64,000 bases of DNA, taken from the NCBI RefSeq assembly GCF_019668485.1, contig NZ_AP024619.1:1921001-1985000 (forward strand), in the 5' to 3' direction. The position numbers were made by a program, and so were the translations under genes. The notes below the pieces were generated by a model that searched no databases, had not been told where the DNA came from, and worked only from the letters and a program-made list of their open reading frames with translations. The stretch is from Gelria sp. Kuro-4. GTDB taxonomy: Bacteria; Bacillota; DTU030; DUMP01. Below, in pieces: positions 22,863-31,580 of this stretch. Position 1 is the first letter of the stretch, and each line of letters starts with the position of its first letter.

Positions 22863-25800
22863 ACAGCCGGAAATCCGCAAAGTACTGGTCCTCGGTTCCG
22901 GCCCCGTCGTCATCGGCCAGGCGGCAGAGTTCGACTACTCCGGCTCGCAGGCCTGCCGCGCTTTGCGCGAAGAGGGAATTGAGGTTGTACTCGTGAACCC
23001 CAACCCGGCCACCATCATGACCGACCCCGAAGTGGGCGGCCGGGTGTACCTGGAACCACTGCAGCCTGAGTTCGTCGCCGCCGTCATAGCCCAGGAACGG
23101 CCGGACGGCCTTCTCCCCACCCTGGGCGGACAAACCGGCCTCAACCTGGCGGTCTCGCTGGCCGAGCAGGGAGTGCTCGCGCGTTACGGCGTCCGCCTTC
23201 TGGGGACGCCGCTTGAAACCATCCGCCGGGCCGAAGACCGGGAACTCTTTAAGCGCACCATGCTGGCTCTGGGCGAGCCGGTGCCGGAGAGCCTCGCCGT
23301 ATCGGACCTCGAGGCGGCCCGGGCCTTCGCCCTCCGCGTCGGTCTTCCGCTGGTGGTGCGCCCTGCCTTTACCCTCGGCGGTACAGGAGGCGGCATAGCA
23401 GCCACCCTGGAGCAACTGGAAGAAGTGGTGGGGCGAGGTCTGACCGCCTCGCCTGTGCACCAGGTGCTTCTGGAAAAGAGTCTCGGCGGCTGGAAGGAAA
23501 TCGAGTTTGAAGTCTTGCGCGACGGTGCGGACAACGCGGTCGCCGTGTGTGCCATGGAAAACCTTGATCCCATGGGCGTGCATACGGGCGACAGCGTTGT
23601 CGTGGCCCCCACGCAGACTCTCCGTGACGAAGAGTACCAGCTGCTCCGCAAGGCGGCTCTTCGCATCATCCGTGCCCTGGGCATCGAGGGCGGGTGCAAC
23701 GTACAGTTCGCCCTTGACCCTGCGAGTTCATCTTATTACGTAATAGAGGTCAACCCGCGGGTAAGCCGTTCCAGCGCCCTCGCTTCCAAAGCCACCGGCT
23801 ACCCTATTGCCAAGGTGGCCGCCAAGATCGCCCTCGGCTGCACCTTACCTGAGCTTGCCAACTCAGTCACAGGCGTCACTTCTGCCGCCTTCGAACCTGC
23901 ACTGGACTATGTGGTGGTGAAGTTCCCGAGCTGGCCTTTCGACAAGTTCCCCCTGGCCGACCGTTACCTGGGAACGCAGATGAAGGCCACCGGGGAAGCC
24001 ATGGCCCTCGCGCGCACCTTCCCTGCCGCACTCCTTAAAGCCGTGCGTTCCACAGGGTTAAAGACGGCCGGGCTTGTCCTGCCCGCCCTGGCAGCTTGGA
24101 GCGAGGCCCAACTTAGGGAAGCGATCAGCCGCGCCACCGATTTCCGGCTCTTCGCCCTGGACGAAGCCCTTCGGCGCGGGCTGTCGCCGGACACACTTAG
24201 AGAATGGTCTGGCATCGACCCATGGTTTCTGGCCGAACTTTCGCGGATTGCGGAAGTGGAAAACAAGCTGAGTGCAGCCGGCCCCAAGCTCACAGCAGAT
24301 CTCCTCTTTAAGGCCAAACGCCTCGGTTTCAGCGACGCCGACATCGCGCACCTAAGCCGGTGCAGAGAAGAGCAGGTTGCTGAGCTAAGGCTTCAGACCG
24401 GACTTAGGCCTGTCTATAGGACTGTAGACACCTGCGCCGCCGAGTTTCCTGCGCGGACCCCATATTACTACTCTGACTGCGCCGGAAGCGAAGATGAGGC
24501 ACCCCCTCTCCCTGAGCCCGCAGCCGTCGTGCTGGGCGCCGGTCCGATACGCATCGGCCAGGGAATCGAGTTCGACTACTCGAGCGTAAAGGCAGTAGAA
24601 GCTCTGCGCGAGGAAGGTTACACCAGCATCATCATCAACAACAACCCTGAAACCGTCTCCACCGACTGCGACGTCTCCGACCGCTTGTACTTTGAACCGC
24701 TTACTCCAGAAGACGTTAAAAATGTATTGGCAAAAGAAAACCCGGCCGCCGTCTTCACCCAGTTCGGCGGCCAGGTCAGCATCAAGCTGGGAGCGGCGCT
24801 GGCTCAGGCGGGCTACCCCTTGTGCGGAAGCGGTCAGGAGACCATCGATCTGGCTGAAGACCGCCGGCGCTTCCGCGCCCTTCTCGCCGAGCTCGGCATC
24901 CCCCAGCCGGCCGGGGGCACAGCCCGTACACCGGACGAGGCACGCGCCGTGGCCGCCGCCTTAGGCTACCCCCTTCTCCTCAGGCCCTCGTACGTACTGG
25001 GGGGACAGGCCATGCAGATAGTGGAGGGCGAAGAAGAACTGGAAACGTATGCCCGCTGGGCTTTTGCCGCCTCACCTGGAGAACCGGTGCTCATTGACCG
25101 TTATCTCCCGGGTATTGAACTCGAAGTGGATGCAGTGACCGACGGCACGAATGTCCTCATCCCGGGCATCCTCCGGCATATCGAACGGGCCGGCATCCAC
25201 TCGGGTGACAGCATCGCCGTTTACCCCGCCCCCGACCTTTCCGCCGCCCAGGCCGCGACCATACTCAGGTACACCGAGCTGCTCAGCCGGGGCCTTCGCG
25301 CGCGGGGCCTAATCAATGTGCAGTTTGTGCTTCACGAAGAGTGTGTCTACGTGATTGAGGCCAACCCCCGCGCCAGCCGTACCGTGCCGTTCTTGAGCAA
25401 GGTAACGGGTATTCCGTTGGTTAAGTCGGCAGTACAGGTATCCCTGGGGCGGCGTCTGGCGGAGCTCGGCTACGGCACCGGAATTGCACCGGCAAGACAG
25501 CATGTGGCCGTGAAGCTGCCCATTTTCTCCACGCACAAGCTGCCTGGAGTCGAAGCGGCATTGGGACCCGAGATGCGCTCGACCGGGGAAGTGCTCGGCC
25601 TGGGGCTCGACCTCCCCACCGCCCTCTGGCGGGGCTTCCTGGCTGCCGGTTTGAAGCTGCCCCGCGCAGGCACCGTGCTGGCGAGCATCGCCGACCGGGA
25701 CAAAGAGGAAGCTCTGCCTTATCTCGCCGACCTGGCCCAACGAGGCTTTCGCCTGTCGGCGACCCAAGGCACGGCCGATTTCCTGGCGCGGCACGGAGTA

Positions 25801-26085
25801 ACCTCCCGTAAGGTGCTCAAAATTCGGGAAGGCACACCCAACCTCCTCACCCATCTTCGTGCCGGCGAGGTCGACCTCGTCGTGAACACCACTACCCAGG
25901 GCCAAGACGCCAGACGAGACGGCTTTCTCATCCGCCGAGCAGCCATCGAAAGCGGGATCCCCTGCTTCACCTCTTTGGACACCCTGCGCGCTTATATCTT
26001 AGCCCTCGAGGCTGCGCCCGCTTCCCGGCCGGACGTCCGCGCTCTGAACGATTACCTTGCCGCCGCCGGGACCAGAGGGGCGTGA
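22855..26085 (+). CDS. carB: Carbamoyl-phosphate synthase large subunit
   Basis: The product (about 1076 aa) has the duplicated ATP-grasp architecture: VLVLGSGPVVIGQAAEFDYS at the start of half one, VVLGAGPIRIGQGIEFDYSS near residue 555 in half two, and a C-terminal MGS-like allosteric domain (RGFRLSATQGTADFLARHGV). The GTG at 22855 overlaps the carA stop by 8 nt and has GGAAAGGTGG upstream; it gives the usual length. The open frame extends further upstream only inside carA. It is the last gene of the operon; pyrK, pyrD, pyrF and pyrE do not follow. Confidence 0.95.
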   Translation: MPKQPEIRKVLVLGSGPVVIGQAAEFDYSGSQACRALREEGIEVVLVNPNPATIMTDPEVGGRVYLEPLQPEFVAAVIAQERPDGLLPTLGGQTGLNLAVSLAEQGVLARYGVRLLGTPLETIRRAEDRELFKRTMLALGEPVPESLAVSDLEAARAFALRVGLPLVVRPAFTLGGTGGGIAATLEQLEEVVGRGLTASPVHQVLLEKSLGGWKEIEFEVLRDGADNAVAVCAMENLDPMGVHTGDSVVVAPTQTLRDEEYQLLRKAALRIIRALGIEGGCNVQFALDPASSSYYVIEVNPRVSRSSALASKATGYPIAKVAAKIALGCTLPELANSVTGVTSAAFEPALDYVVVKFPSWPFDKFPLADRYLGTQMKATGEAMALARTFPAALLKAVRSTGLKTAGLVLPALAAWSEAQLREAISRATDFRLFALDEALRRGLSPDTLREWSGIDPWFLAELSRIAEVENKLSAAGPKLTADLLFKAKRLGFSDADIAHLSRCREEQVAELRLQTGLRPVYRTVDTCAAEFPARTPYYYSDCAGSEDEAPPLPEPAAVVLGAGPIRIGQGIEFDYSSVKAVEALREEGYTSIIINNNPETVSTDCDVSDRLYFEPLTPEDVKNVLAKENPAAVFTQFGGQVSIKLGAALAQAGYPLCGSGQETIDLAEDRRRFRALLAELGIPQPAGGTARTPDEARAVAAALGYPLLLRPSYVLGGQAMQIVEGEEELETYARWAFAASPGEPVLIDRYLPGIELEVDAVTDGTNVLIPGILRHIERAGIHSGDSIAVYPAPDLSAAQAATILRYTELLSRGLRARGLINVQFVLHEECVYVIEANPRASRTVPFLSKVTGIPLVKSAVQVSLGRRLAELGYGTGIAPARQHVAVKLPIFSTHKLPGVEAALGPEMRSTGEVLGLGLDLPTALWRGFLAAGLKLPRAGTVLASIADRDKEEALPYLADLAQRGFRLSATQGTADFLARHGVTSRKVLKIREGTPNLLTHLRAGEVDLVVNTTTQGQDARRDGFLIRRAAIESGIPCFTSLDTLRAYILALEAAPASRPDVRALNDYLAAAGTRGA

Positions 26086-26208
26086 ACACGGAAGATTGCA
26101 AAAACTGGCCGAGGAGTCCAGGACGGTTGATGAAGCTGCTGGTAGAAGAAACACGAGCGCCGGATTTCTTCTCACTCCTCCCCGTGGAAAAAAGGTGGTG
26201 ACTAGACC

Positions 26209-27789
26209 ATGGCGATAACGGTCAGGGAAGCGCTTACCATCGGCCCGCTGGTGCACAGCGCGGTGCTCGCCGGCTCGTCCGGGCTCGACCGTGTGATAAA
26301 GACCGTCACCGTGCTGGAAGCTCCGGACAGTTATGAATGGATAAAAGGAAATGAGTTGGCGCTGACCATCGGCTACATGTACAAAGACAAGCCTGAGCTG
26401 CTTGCCCCGCTAGTTGAAGAGCTGGCGCGAAGGGGTGCGGCCGCCCTGGGGATCAAGTTCAAGCGCTACCTATCGGACGTGCCGCAGGCCGTCCGGGAAA
26501 AGGCGGACCGGTTGGGTTTCCCGGTGCTCACCATCCCTTATGACTGCGGTTGGATTGACATCCTGAAACCGCTTTACCATTACCTGCTTGACGAGGAAAC
26601 TAAGAGGCGTTATCACGCGCAGCAGGTCAACGCCCACTTCATCGAAATTCTCTTGAAAAACAAGGGCCTGACCCCCCTGCTTCAGAGCCTGAGCGAGATG
26701 ATAATGTCTCCGGTAGCCGTCTTCGATGCCTACCACGAGGAGCTGGCCCGCGCCTTCCCACCCGGCCGGACGCCACGAGGTGCGCCGCCCGAAGGCCCCG
26801 GGTTAACCTATCCCATTTTCCTCCCCAAGGCCAAGGCGGGGTATTTAATCGTTTACGCGGCGGGTCCCATAACTCCGCTCGACACCGTCACCATCAACCA
26901 AGCGCTCACAGCCATCGCTCTAGAGTTCCTCAAGGAACAGGCGATCAGGGAAGTTGAAAGAAGGTACGAAAATCAATTTCTCACCGACCTTTTAAACGGC
27001 AACTTTGATTCGAAAGAAGTAGTGCTGAGACGGGCGCAGGTCTTCGGCTGGAACTTCGCCTGGGGGCACATAGCGGTTCTGGTGGAAATCGATCAGTTCA
27101 ACGAATACTTGCTGGAGCACGGCAACGCCGACGTTTACCGCATGAGAAGGGACCAGCTCCTCGAGCTGGCCAAGAAAGAGTTTTCCCGCCGCCTGCCGCA
27201 GGCCGTCGTCTCCGATCACGGCAACCGGGTCCTCATTATTACCCTGGGGCCGACAGAAACTGCATCCTCCAAGCTCAAGGCCCAGGTTGCGGAAGCCGTC
27301 ACCGGGCTCGTAGCCGAAGTGGCCCGCGTTTTGACCCCTTTTACCGCCTCCGCCGGGCTGAGCGCCTATTACCGGGAAATCACCGATCTTCGTTGCAGCT
27401 ACACCGAGGCCAAAGAGGCGCTCGCCTTTGGGCGCGCTTTCAAGGGTCCGGGGTCGGTGACCTGTTTTGACGACCTGGGTGTCTACCGCCTGCTCTGCAA
27501 CCAGTCGCGGGAACGGCTGGCCGCTTTCGCCCGGCAATACTTGGGACCCCTCCTGGAGTGCCAGGCGAAGCAAAAAGCGAACCTCCTTGAGACGCTGCGC
27601 ACCTACCTCCGGCACGGGGGAAACATCAGCGCGGCCGCTGAAGCCATGTACCTGCACCGGCGGACGCTGCAGTACCGGCTGCGCAAGATACAAGGCATCT
27701 TACAGGTCGATCTGGCCGATCCCGTAAACAGGCTGAACCTATCCGTCGCTTTTATGGCTCTGGCCCTTCTCGACGGCAAGGAAGCTTAG
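26209..27789 (+). CDS. PucR-family transcriptional regulator
   Basis: The 526-aa protein has the PucR N-terminal domain (residues 1-125: VREALTIGPLVHSAVLAG and NELALTIGYMYKD), a GGDEF-like middle region, and the C-terminal PucR helix-turn-helix (LLETLRTYLRHGGNISAAAE ... YLHRRTLQYRLRKIQ). Family members control purine or amino-acid-derivative catabolism. ATG start with AAAGGTGG upstream. It follows the pyr operon by 123 nt. It directly precedes the D-aminoacylase/symporter cluster, whose regulation is its likely job. A terminator separates it from that cluster. Confidence 0.88.
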   Translation: MAITVREALTIGPLVHSAVLAGSSGLDRVIKTVTVLEAPDSYEWIKGNELALTIGYMYKDKPELLAPLVEELARRGAAALGIKFKRYLSDVPQAVREKADRLGFPVLTIPYDCGWIDILKPLYHYLLDEETKRRYHAQQVNAHFIEILLKNKGLTPLLQSLSEMIMSPVAVFDAYHEELARAFPPGRTPRGAPPEGPGLTYPIFLPKAKAGYLIVYAAGPITPLDTVTINQALTAIALEFLKEQAIREVERRYENQFLTDLLNGNFDSKEVVLRRAQVFGWNFAWGHIAVLVEIDQFNEYLLEHGNADVYRMRRDQLLELAKKEFSRRLPQAVVSDHGNRVLIITLGPTETASSKLKAQVAEAVTGLVAEVARVLTPFTASAGLSAYYREITDLRCSYTEAKEALAFGRAFKGPGSVTCFDDLGVYRLLCNQSRERLAAFARQYLGPLLECQAKQKANLLETLRTYLRHGGNISAAAEAMYLHRRTLQYRLRKIQGILQVDLADPVNRLNLSVAFMALALLDGKEA

Positions 27790-27858
27790 GTAAAAACGAA
27801 AAGGTTCTACGGCTTTCAATAGGGCTGCCGGCGGACCGCGACAGCCTGCGAAGTTCAT

Positions 27859-27890
27859 CCGGAGGTGGTCGAGAACCTCCGGCCTTTTTT
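27859..27890 (+). terminator. Rho-independent terminator after the PucR gene
   Basis: CCGGAGGT and ACCTCCGG form an 8-bp stem with an 8-nt loop, followed by CCTTTTTT. Confidence 0.85.
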
Positions 27891-27986
27891 ATCGCAGAGG
27901 GAAATTGTTGGCTAAGTTTTTGGTCAGGGTGGTCAAAGGTAAATGCACTAAAAGATAGAACGATTACAAGCAAAGGAGGGAAACAA

Positions 27987-29597
27987 ATGGCCCGCTTTGA
28001 CTTGCTCGTCATAAATGCCCGCATTGTCGATGGCACAGGTGCCCCCTGGTACCGCGGTGAAGTGGCCGTAAAAGACGGCAAGATCGCTTATATCGGCGCA
28101 CCGGGGGAAACAGCGCCGGCGGACGCTTCTAAAGTGGTCGACGCCGGCGACAAGGTGGTAAGCCCCGGGTTCATCGACATCCACGCCCATTCGGACTTCC
28201 TGCTGCTGCGTGACCCTGCCGACCTGGGTAAGCTGCGCCAGGGCGTCACAACGGAGATTGTGGGCCAGTGCGGCCTCACCCCTGCTCCGGTAAGCGAAGA
28301 GTACAAAGACCTGCTCAAGCAGTACACCAGCTTTCTGCACGCCGGGGCCGAGCTCGACTGGAGCTGGCGCAGCCTCGGGGATTACCTGAAACGGGTCGAA
28401 GACGCCCGCCTCGGAATCAACGTCGGTTTTTGCGTCGGGCACGGCAGCATCCGCCTGGCCGTCATGGGTTTCAGCAGTGCCAAAGCCGGGCCGGAAGAAC
28501 TGGCGAAAATGCAGGAGCTCACGCGGGAAGCCATGGAAGACGGCGCCTTCGGCGTCTCTTCCGGACTCATCTACCCGCCCGGCATGTACTCCGACACAGA
28601 AGAGCTGATAGAGGTGTGCCGCGCAGCCGCCCCTTACGGCGCCGTCTACCTCACCCACATGCGCAATGAGTCCGATCATCTGCTCGAGGCCGTAAAAGAA
28701 GCCATCCGCATCGGCGAAGAAGCCGGCATCCCGGTGCAGATCGTACACCACAAGGCCTGCGGCCGGCAGAACTGGGGCCTTGTTCGGGAAAGCCTGCGCC
28801 TCATCGAAGAAGCCCGCGCCCGCGGCCTGGACATCACGGTAGACCAGTATCCTTACACCGCCACCAGCACTACCCTCAGCGCAATTTTGCCCCCCTGGGC
28901 GCAGGTAGGCGGCGTAGAGGCGCTTTGCGCCCGGCTGGACGACGCCGATGAGCGCGCCCGCATGCGCGAGGACATTGAACACGGCGGCGGGTGGGAAAAC
29001 CAGATCGTCTCCTGCGGCGGCCTGGACGGCATCCTCATAATCTACGCGCCGGCCACCCCGGAGGTGCAGGGCAAGACCGTCGCGGCGGCGGCCGAGGAGC
29101 GAGGGGGCGACCCGCTGGAGTTCGCCTTCGATGTGATCAAAGCCAACCGCGGCGCCGCCACCGCCTGCTACTTTGCCCTCTGCGAGGATGATGTAAAGTA
29201 CGTGATGCGCCATCCCTTGGTGATGGTGGGTTCTGACGGCATCCCTACGCCGCCCTCGGCTCAGCCGCACCCGCGCATGAACGGCACCTTCCCCCGCGTC
29301 CTCGGGCACTACTCGCGCGACGAAAAGGTGATGCCCCTCGAAGAGGCCGTGCGCAAAATGACCGGCTTCCCGGCCGCCCGTTTGAAACTCACAAACAAAG
29401 GCCAGATTGCGGTCGGCAAGGATGCCGACCTCGTGATATTCGACCCGGCAACCATCATCGACCGGGCCACCTACACCGACTCCCAGCTCCCGCCCGCCGG
29501 CATCGACTATGTTTTTGTGAACGGCGTCAAGGTGATAGACCACGGCGAGTACACCGGGGAACGGCCCGGGCGCCTGCTCAGACGCCGGACGAGGTAG
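27987..29597 (+). CDS. N-acyl-D-amino-acid deacylase (paralogue 2)
   Basis: The 536-aa amidohydrolase has DGTGAPWYRGE at the N-terminus, PGFIDIHAHSD as metal motif, TTEIVGQCGL with the family cysteine, VYLTHMRNESD, VHHKACGRQNWG and VGSDGIPTPP. AAAGGAGGG precedes the ATG. It is the first gene of a cluster with a sodium symporter and its small subunit, and with two further paralogues. This suggests import and hydrolysis of several N-acyl-D-amino acids, possibly from peptidoglycan or aged proteins. Specificity differences between the paralogues cannot be read here. Confidence 0.92.
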   Translation: MARFDLLVINARIVDGTGAPWYRGEVAVKDGKIAYIGAPGETAPADASKVVDAGDKVVSPGFIDIHAHSDFLLLRDPADLGKLRQGVTTEIVGQCGLTPAPVSEEYKDLLKQYTSFLHAGAELDWSWRSLGDYLKRVEDARLGINVGFCVGHGSIRLAVMGFSSAKAGPEELAKMQELTREAMEDGAFGVSSGLIYPPGMYSDTEELIEVCRAAAPYGAVYLTHMRNESDHLLEAVKEAIRIGEEAGIPVQIVHHKACGRQNWGLVRESLRLIEEARARGLDITVDQYPYTATSTTLSAILPPWAQVGGVEALCARLDDADERARMREDIEHGGGWENQIVSCGGLDGILIIYAPATPEVQGKTVAAAAEERGGDPLEFAFDVIKANRGAATACYFALCEDDVKYVMRHPLVMVGSDGIPTPPSAQPHPRMNGTFPRVLGHYSRDEKVMPLEEAVRKMTGFPAARLKLTNKGQIAVGKDADLVIFDPATIIDRATYTDSQLPPAGIDYVFVNGVKVIDHGEYTGERPGRLLRRRTR

Positions 29598-29673
29598 CCG
29601 GGTCGAGATTGACCACGGAACCAAAGCAGCAGGAAGAAGCAACAGCCTAGTGCAGGGGAGGTACACAAACCGG

Positions 29674-30000
29674 ATGAAAGACCTGGACAGCCGCAATTAT
29701 GACATCCGTGATATCGAAATCGACCCCCGTTTTAAGATTGCCTACAAAGAGATGCTTCTAACATTGGGGGTCTGGTTCCTTTTCATGGTTGTTAGCCTGG
29801 TGGTGGCGTATACCTTGGGTAAAGGCCCCGTAGACCAGTACACGTACGTACTCGGGATGCCTGCGTGGTGGTTCGGTGCCGTTGTCGTATCCGCAATCTT
29901 CGCCGTGATCGTAATTTACATTTCGCAGTTTGTCTTTACCGATGTCGAACTAACAGATGAGCCGACCCAGACCCTAACAACTCGTAACCGGAACAACTAA
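29674..30000 (+). CDS. Symporter small subunit (YhdT/DUF997-like)
   Basis: The product of about 108 aa has two membrane segments (MLLTLGVWFLFMVVSLVVAY and WWFGAVVVSAIFAVIVIYIS) and the charged N-terminus typical of YhdT/DUF997 proteins (IDPRFKIAYKE). YhdT-type genes sit next to PanF-like SSS symporters; this one is 27 nt upstream of one. The ATG at 29674 has GGGGAGG 13 nt upstream; GTG at 29650 is the longer alternative. Its role as accessory subunit is inferred from family context. Confidence 0.8.
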   Translation: MKDLDSRNYDIRDIEIDPRFKIAYKEMLLTLGVWFLFMVVSLVVAYTLGKGPVDQYTYVLGMPAWWFGAVVVSAIFAVIVIYISQFVFTDVELTDEPTQTLTTRNRNN

Positions 30001-30027
30001 ACGGCGCACAAGGAGGTCATGAGCTAG

Positions 30028-31521
30028 ATGGAAGTCCCCGCGCAGCTAAGGATGATCATCTTCGGCACTTTTCTTCTCTATACAGCCGTCCTCTTGGGCA
30101 TAGGGGTCTACTCCCAGCGCAGCATGCAAAAGGTGGCCCTCGCCGACTACGTCGATGAGTTCTACACGGCCGGCCGAGGCATGGGCGCTTTGGTGGTAGC
30201 CATCATGATCGCCGCCGGTTTGTGCAGTGCCGGAACGTTTCTGGGCGGTCCCGGGCTCGGCTACGCCGTCGGCCTGGCCTGGGCGCTGGCTGCTTTCTCC
30301 CAGAATTTCATGAACTTCTGCGTCCTGGGGGAAGTAGGAAAAAAGATCGGTATAGTGGCCCGGCGCATCAAGGCCCAGTCTTACCTGGACATCCTCGTTT
30401 ACCGCTACGAGCGTAACCCGGTTGTCGCGCTCCTAGGAGTGCTCTCGATGGTCGTTTTCATGGGAGCGTACGTCACTTCCCAGTTCGTCGGCGGTGCCCG
30501 CCTGTTCGAAAGCATGACCGGCTTCCCCTACTGGCTCGGCCTCGTCCTCTTTTCGGTAGTCGTGCTCATCTATGCTGCCTTCGGCGGCATGAAGGGCGTT
30601 TCGCTCGCGGTGATCGTCCAAGGCCTGGTCATGACCATCGCCGTACTCGTCCTTTTCTTCGCCGCCATGGGAAGGCTTATGCCGCTCGAACCTGCCATTC
30701 GCAGGATCGGGCAGCTCGATCCTAAGCTGATTTCGCCCTGGACCTGGAAACCTGAGTATGAGTTCTCCATGTGGGTTGTGTTCGGACTCGTTACCCTCGG
30801 TCTTCCGCACGGCGTGCTGCCCGCCTTAACCTACAAGAATACCAAGGCCATGCGCAGCGCCATCGTCCTCGGGACCGTCTTTGTGGTTCTCTGGACGCTG
30901 ATGCTCATTTGGATGGGCAACCTCACCCGTGCCCTCATCCCCAACCTCAAAGTACCGGACCACGCCATTCCCAGCCTGGCCATGACGGTGCTGCCGCCCT
31001 GGCTTACCGGCGTCGTCCTCGCCGGAGTGGCGGGAGCCATTCAATCGACGGTCGGCGCCATGATCCTCGTAATAAGCGCCGCGATCGTGCGCGACGCCTA
31101 CCTCGCCTTCATCAACCCCAAGGCGACCGCCCGGCAGCTGAAGTCCGTGACCCAAATCACCACGGTCGCCATCTGCGCTGTAGTCTTCCTGGCGGCCCTC
31201 AACCCGCCCAAGGCCCTCGAGTGGGTCATCGTCTTCGCCATCGGCGGCCTGGCCTCCAGCTACTTCTTCCCCATGCTGCTCGGCCTCTACTGGTGGCGGG
31301 CCAATGAGTACGGCGCCGTCGCCGGGATGGTGGGCGGTCTTGTTACTTATATGTTGATTAAAGGTAAGATCTTGCCCGCTCTGGCCTTCGGGATGGACCC
31401 CATCGTGACCTCCCTCGCCGTGTCTGGTCTTCTCGTTGTGGTCGTCAGCCTGCTCACGCCGCAACCGAGCAAACGCGTCGTCCTGACCTACTTCGGCAAA
31501 GGCGTACCGGAAGAAAGGTAA
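30028..31521 (+). CDS. Sodium:solute symporter (SSS family)
   Basis: The 497-aa protein has about 13 membrane segments and SSS landmarks: FYTAGRGMGALVVAIMIAAG in the first third and GVAGAIQSTVGAMILVISAA around residue 340. AAGGAGG precedes the ATG. It should co-transport a small organic acid or amino-acid derivative with sodium. It lies between the small-subunit gene and two D-aminoacylase genes, so an N-acyl-amino acid is a plausible substrate. It differs clearly from the symporter at 4478-5869. Confidence 0.9.
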   Translation: MEVPAQLRMIIFGTFLLYTAVLLGIGVYSQRSMQKVALADYVDEFYTAGRGMGALVVAIMIAAGLCSAGTFLGGPGLGYAVGLAWALAAFSQNFMNFCVLGEVGKKIGIVARRIKAQSYLDILVYRYERNPVVALLGVLSMVVFMGAYVTSQFVGGARLFESMTGFPYWLGLVLFSVVVLIYAAFGGMKGVSLAVIVQGLVMTIAVLVLFFAAMGRLMPLEPAIRRIGQLDPKLISPWTWKPEYEFSMWVVFGLVTLGLPHGVLPALTYKNTKAMRSAIVLGTVFVVLWTLMLIWMGNLTRALIPNLKVPDHAIPSLAMTVLPPWLTGVVLAGVAGAIQSTVGAMILVISAAIVRDAYLAFINPKATARQLKSVTQITTVAICAVVFLAALNPPKALEWVIVFAIGGLASSYFFPMLLGLYWWRANEYGAVAGMVGGLVTYMLIKGKILPALAFGMDPIVTSLAVSGLLVVVVSLLTPQPSKRVVLTYFGKGVPEER

Positions 31522-31580
31522 AAAGTTGCCGAGGGGCCTGCGGAAAGAGGTCCATCGGTTCAGGCAAAGGAGGACTAAAC

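Noticed and set aside
27948-29696. Minus-strand frame of 582 codons opposite a D-aminoacylase gene; similar shadow at 31851-33161
   Set aside because: Shadow of the deacylase genes; the same pattern appears opposite both paralogues, as expected from shared composition rather than coding.
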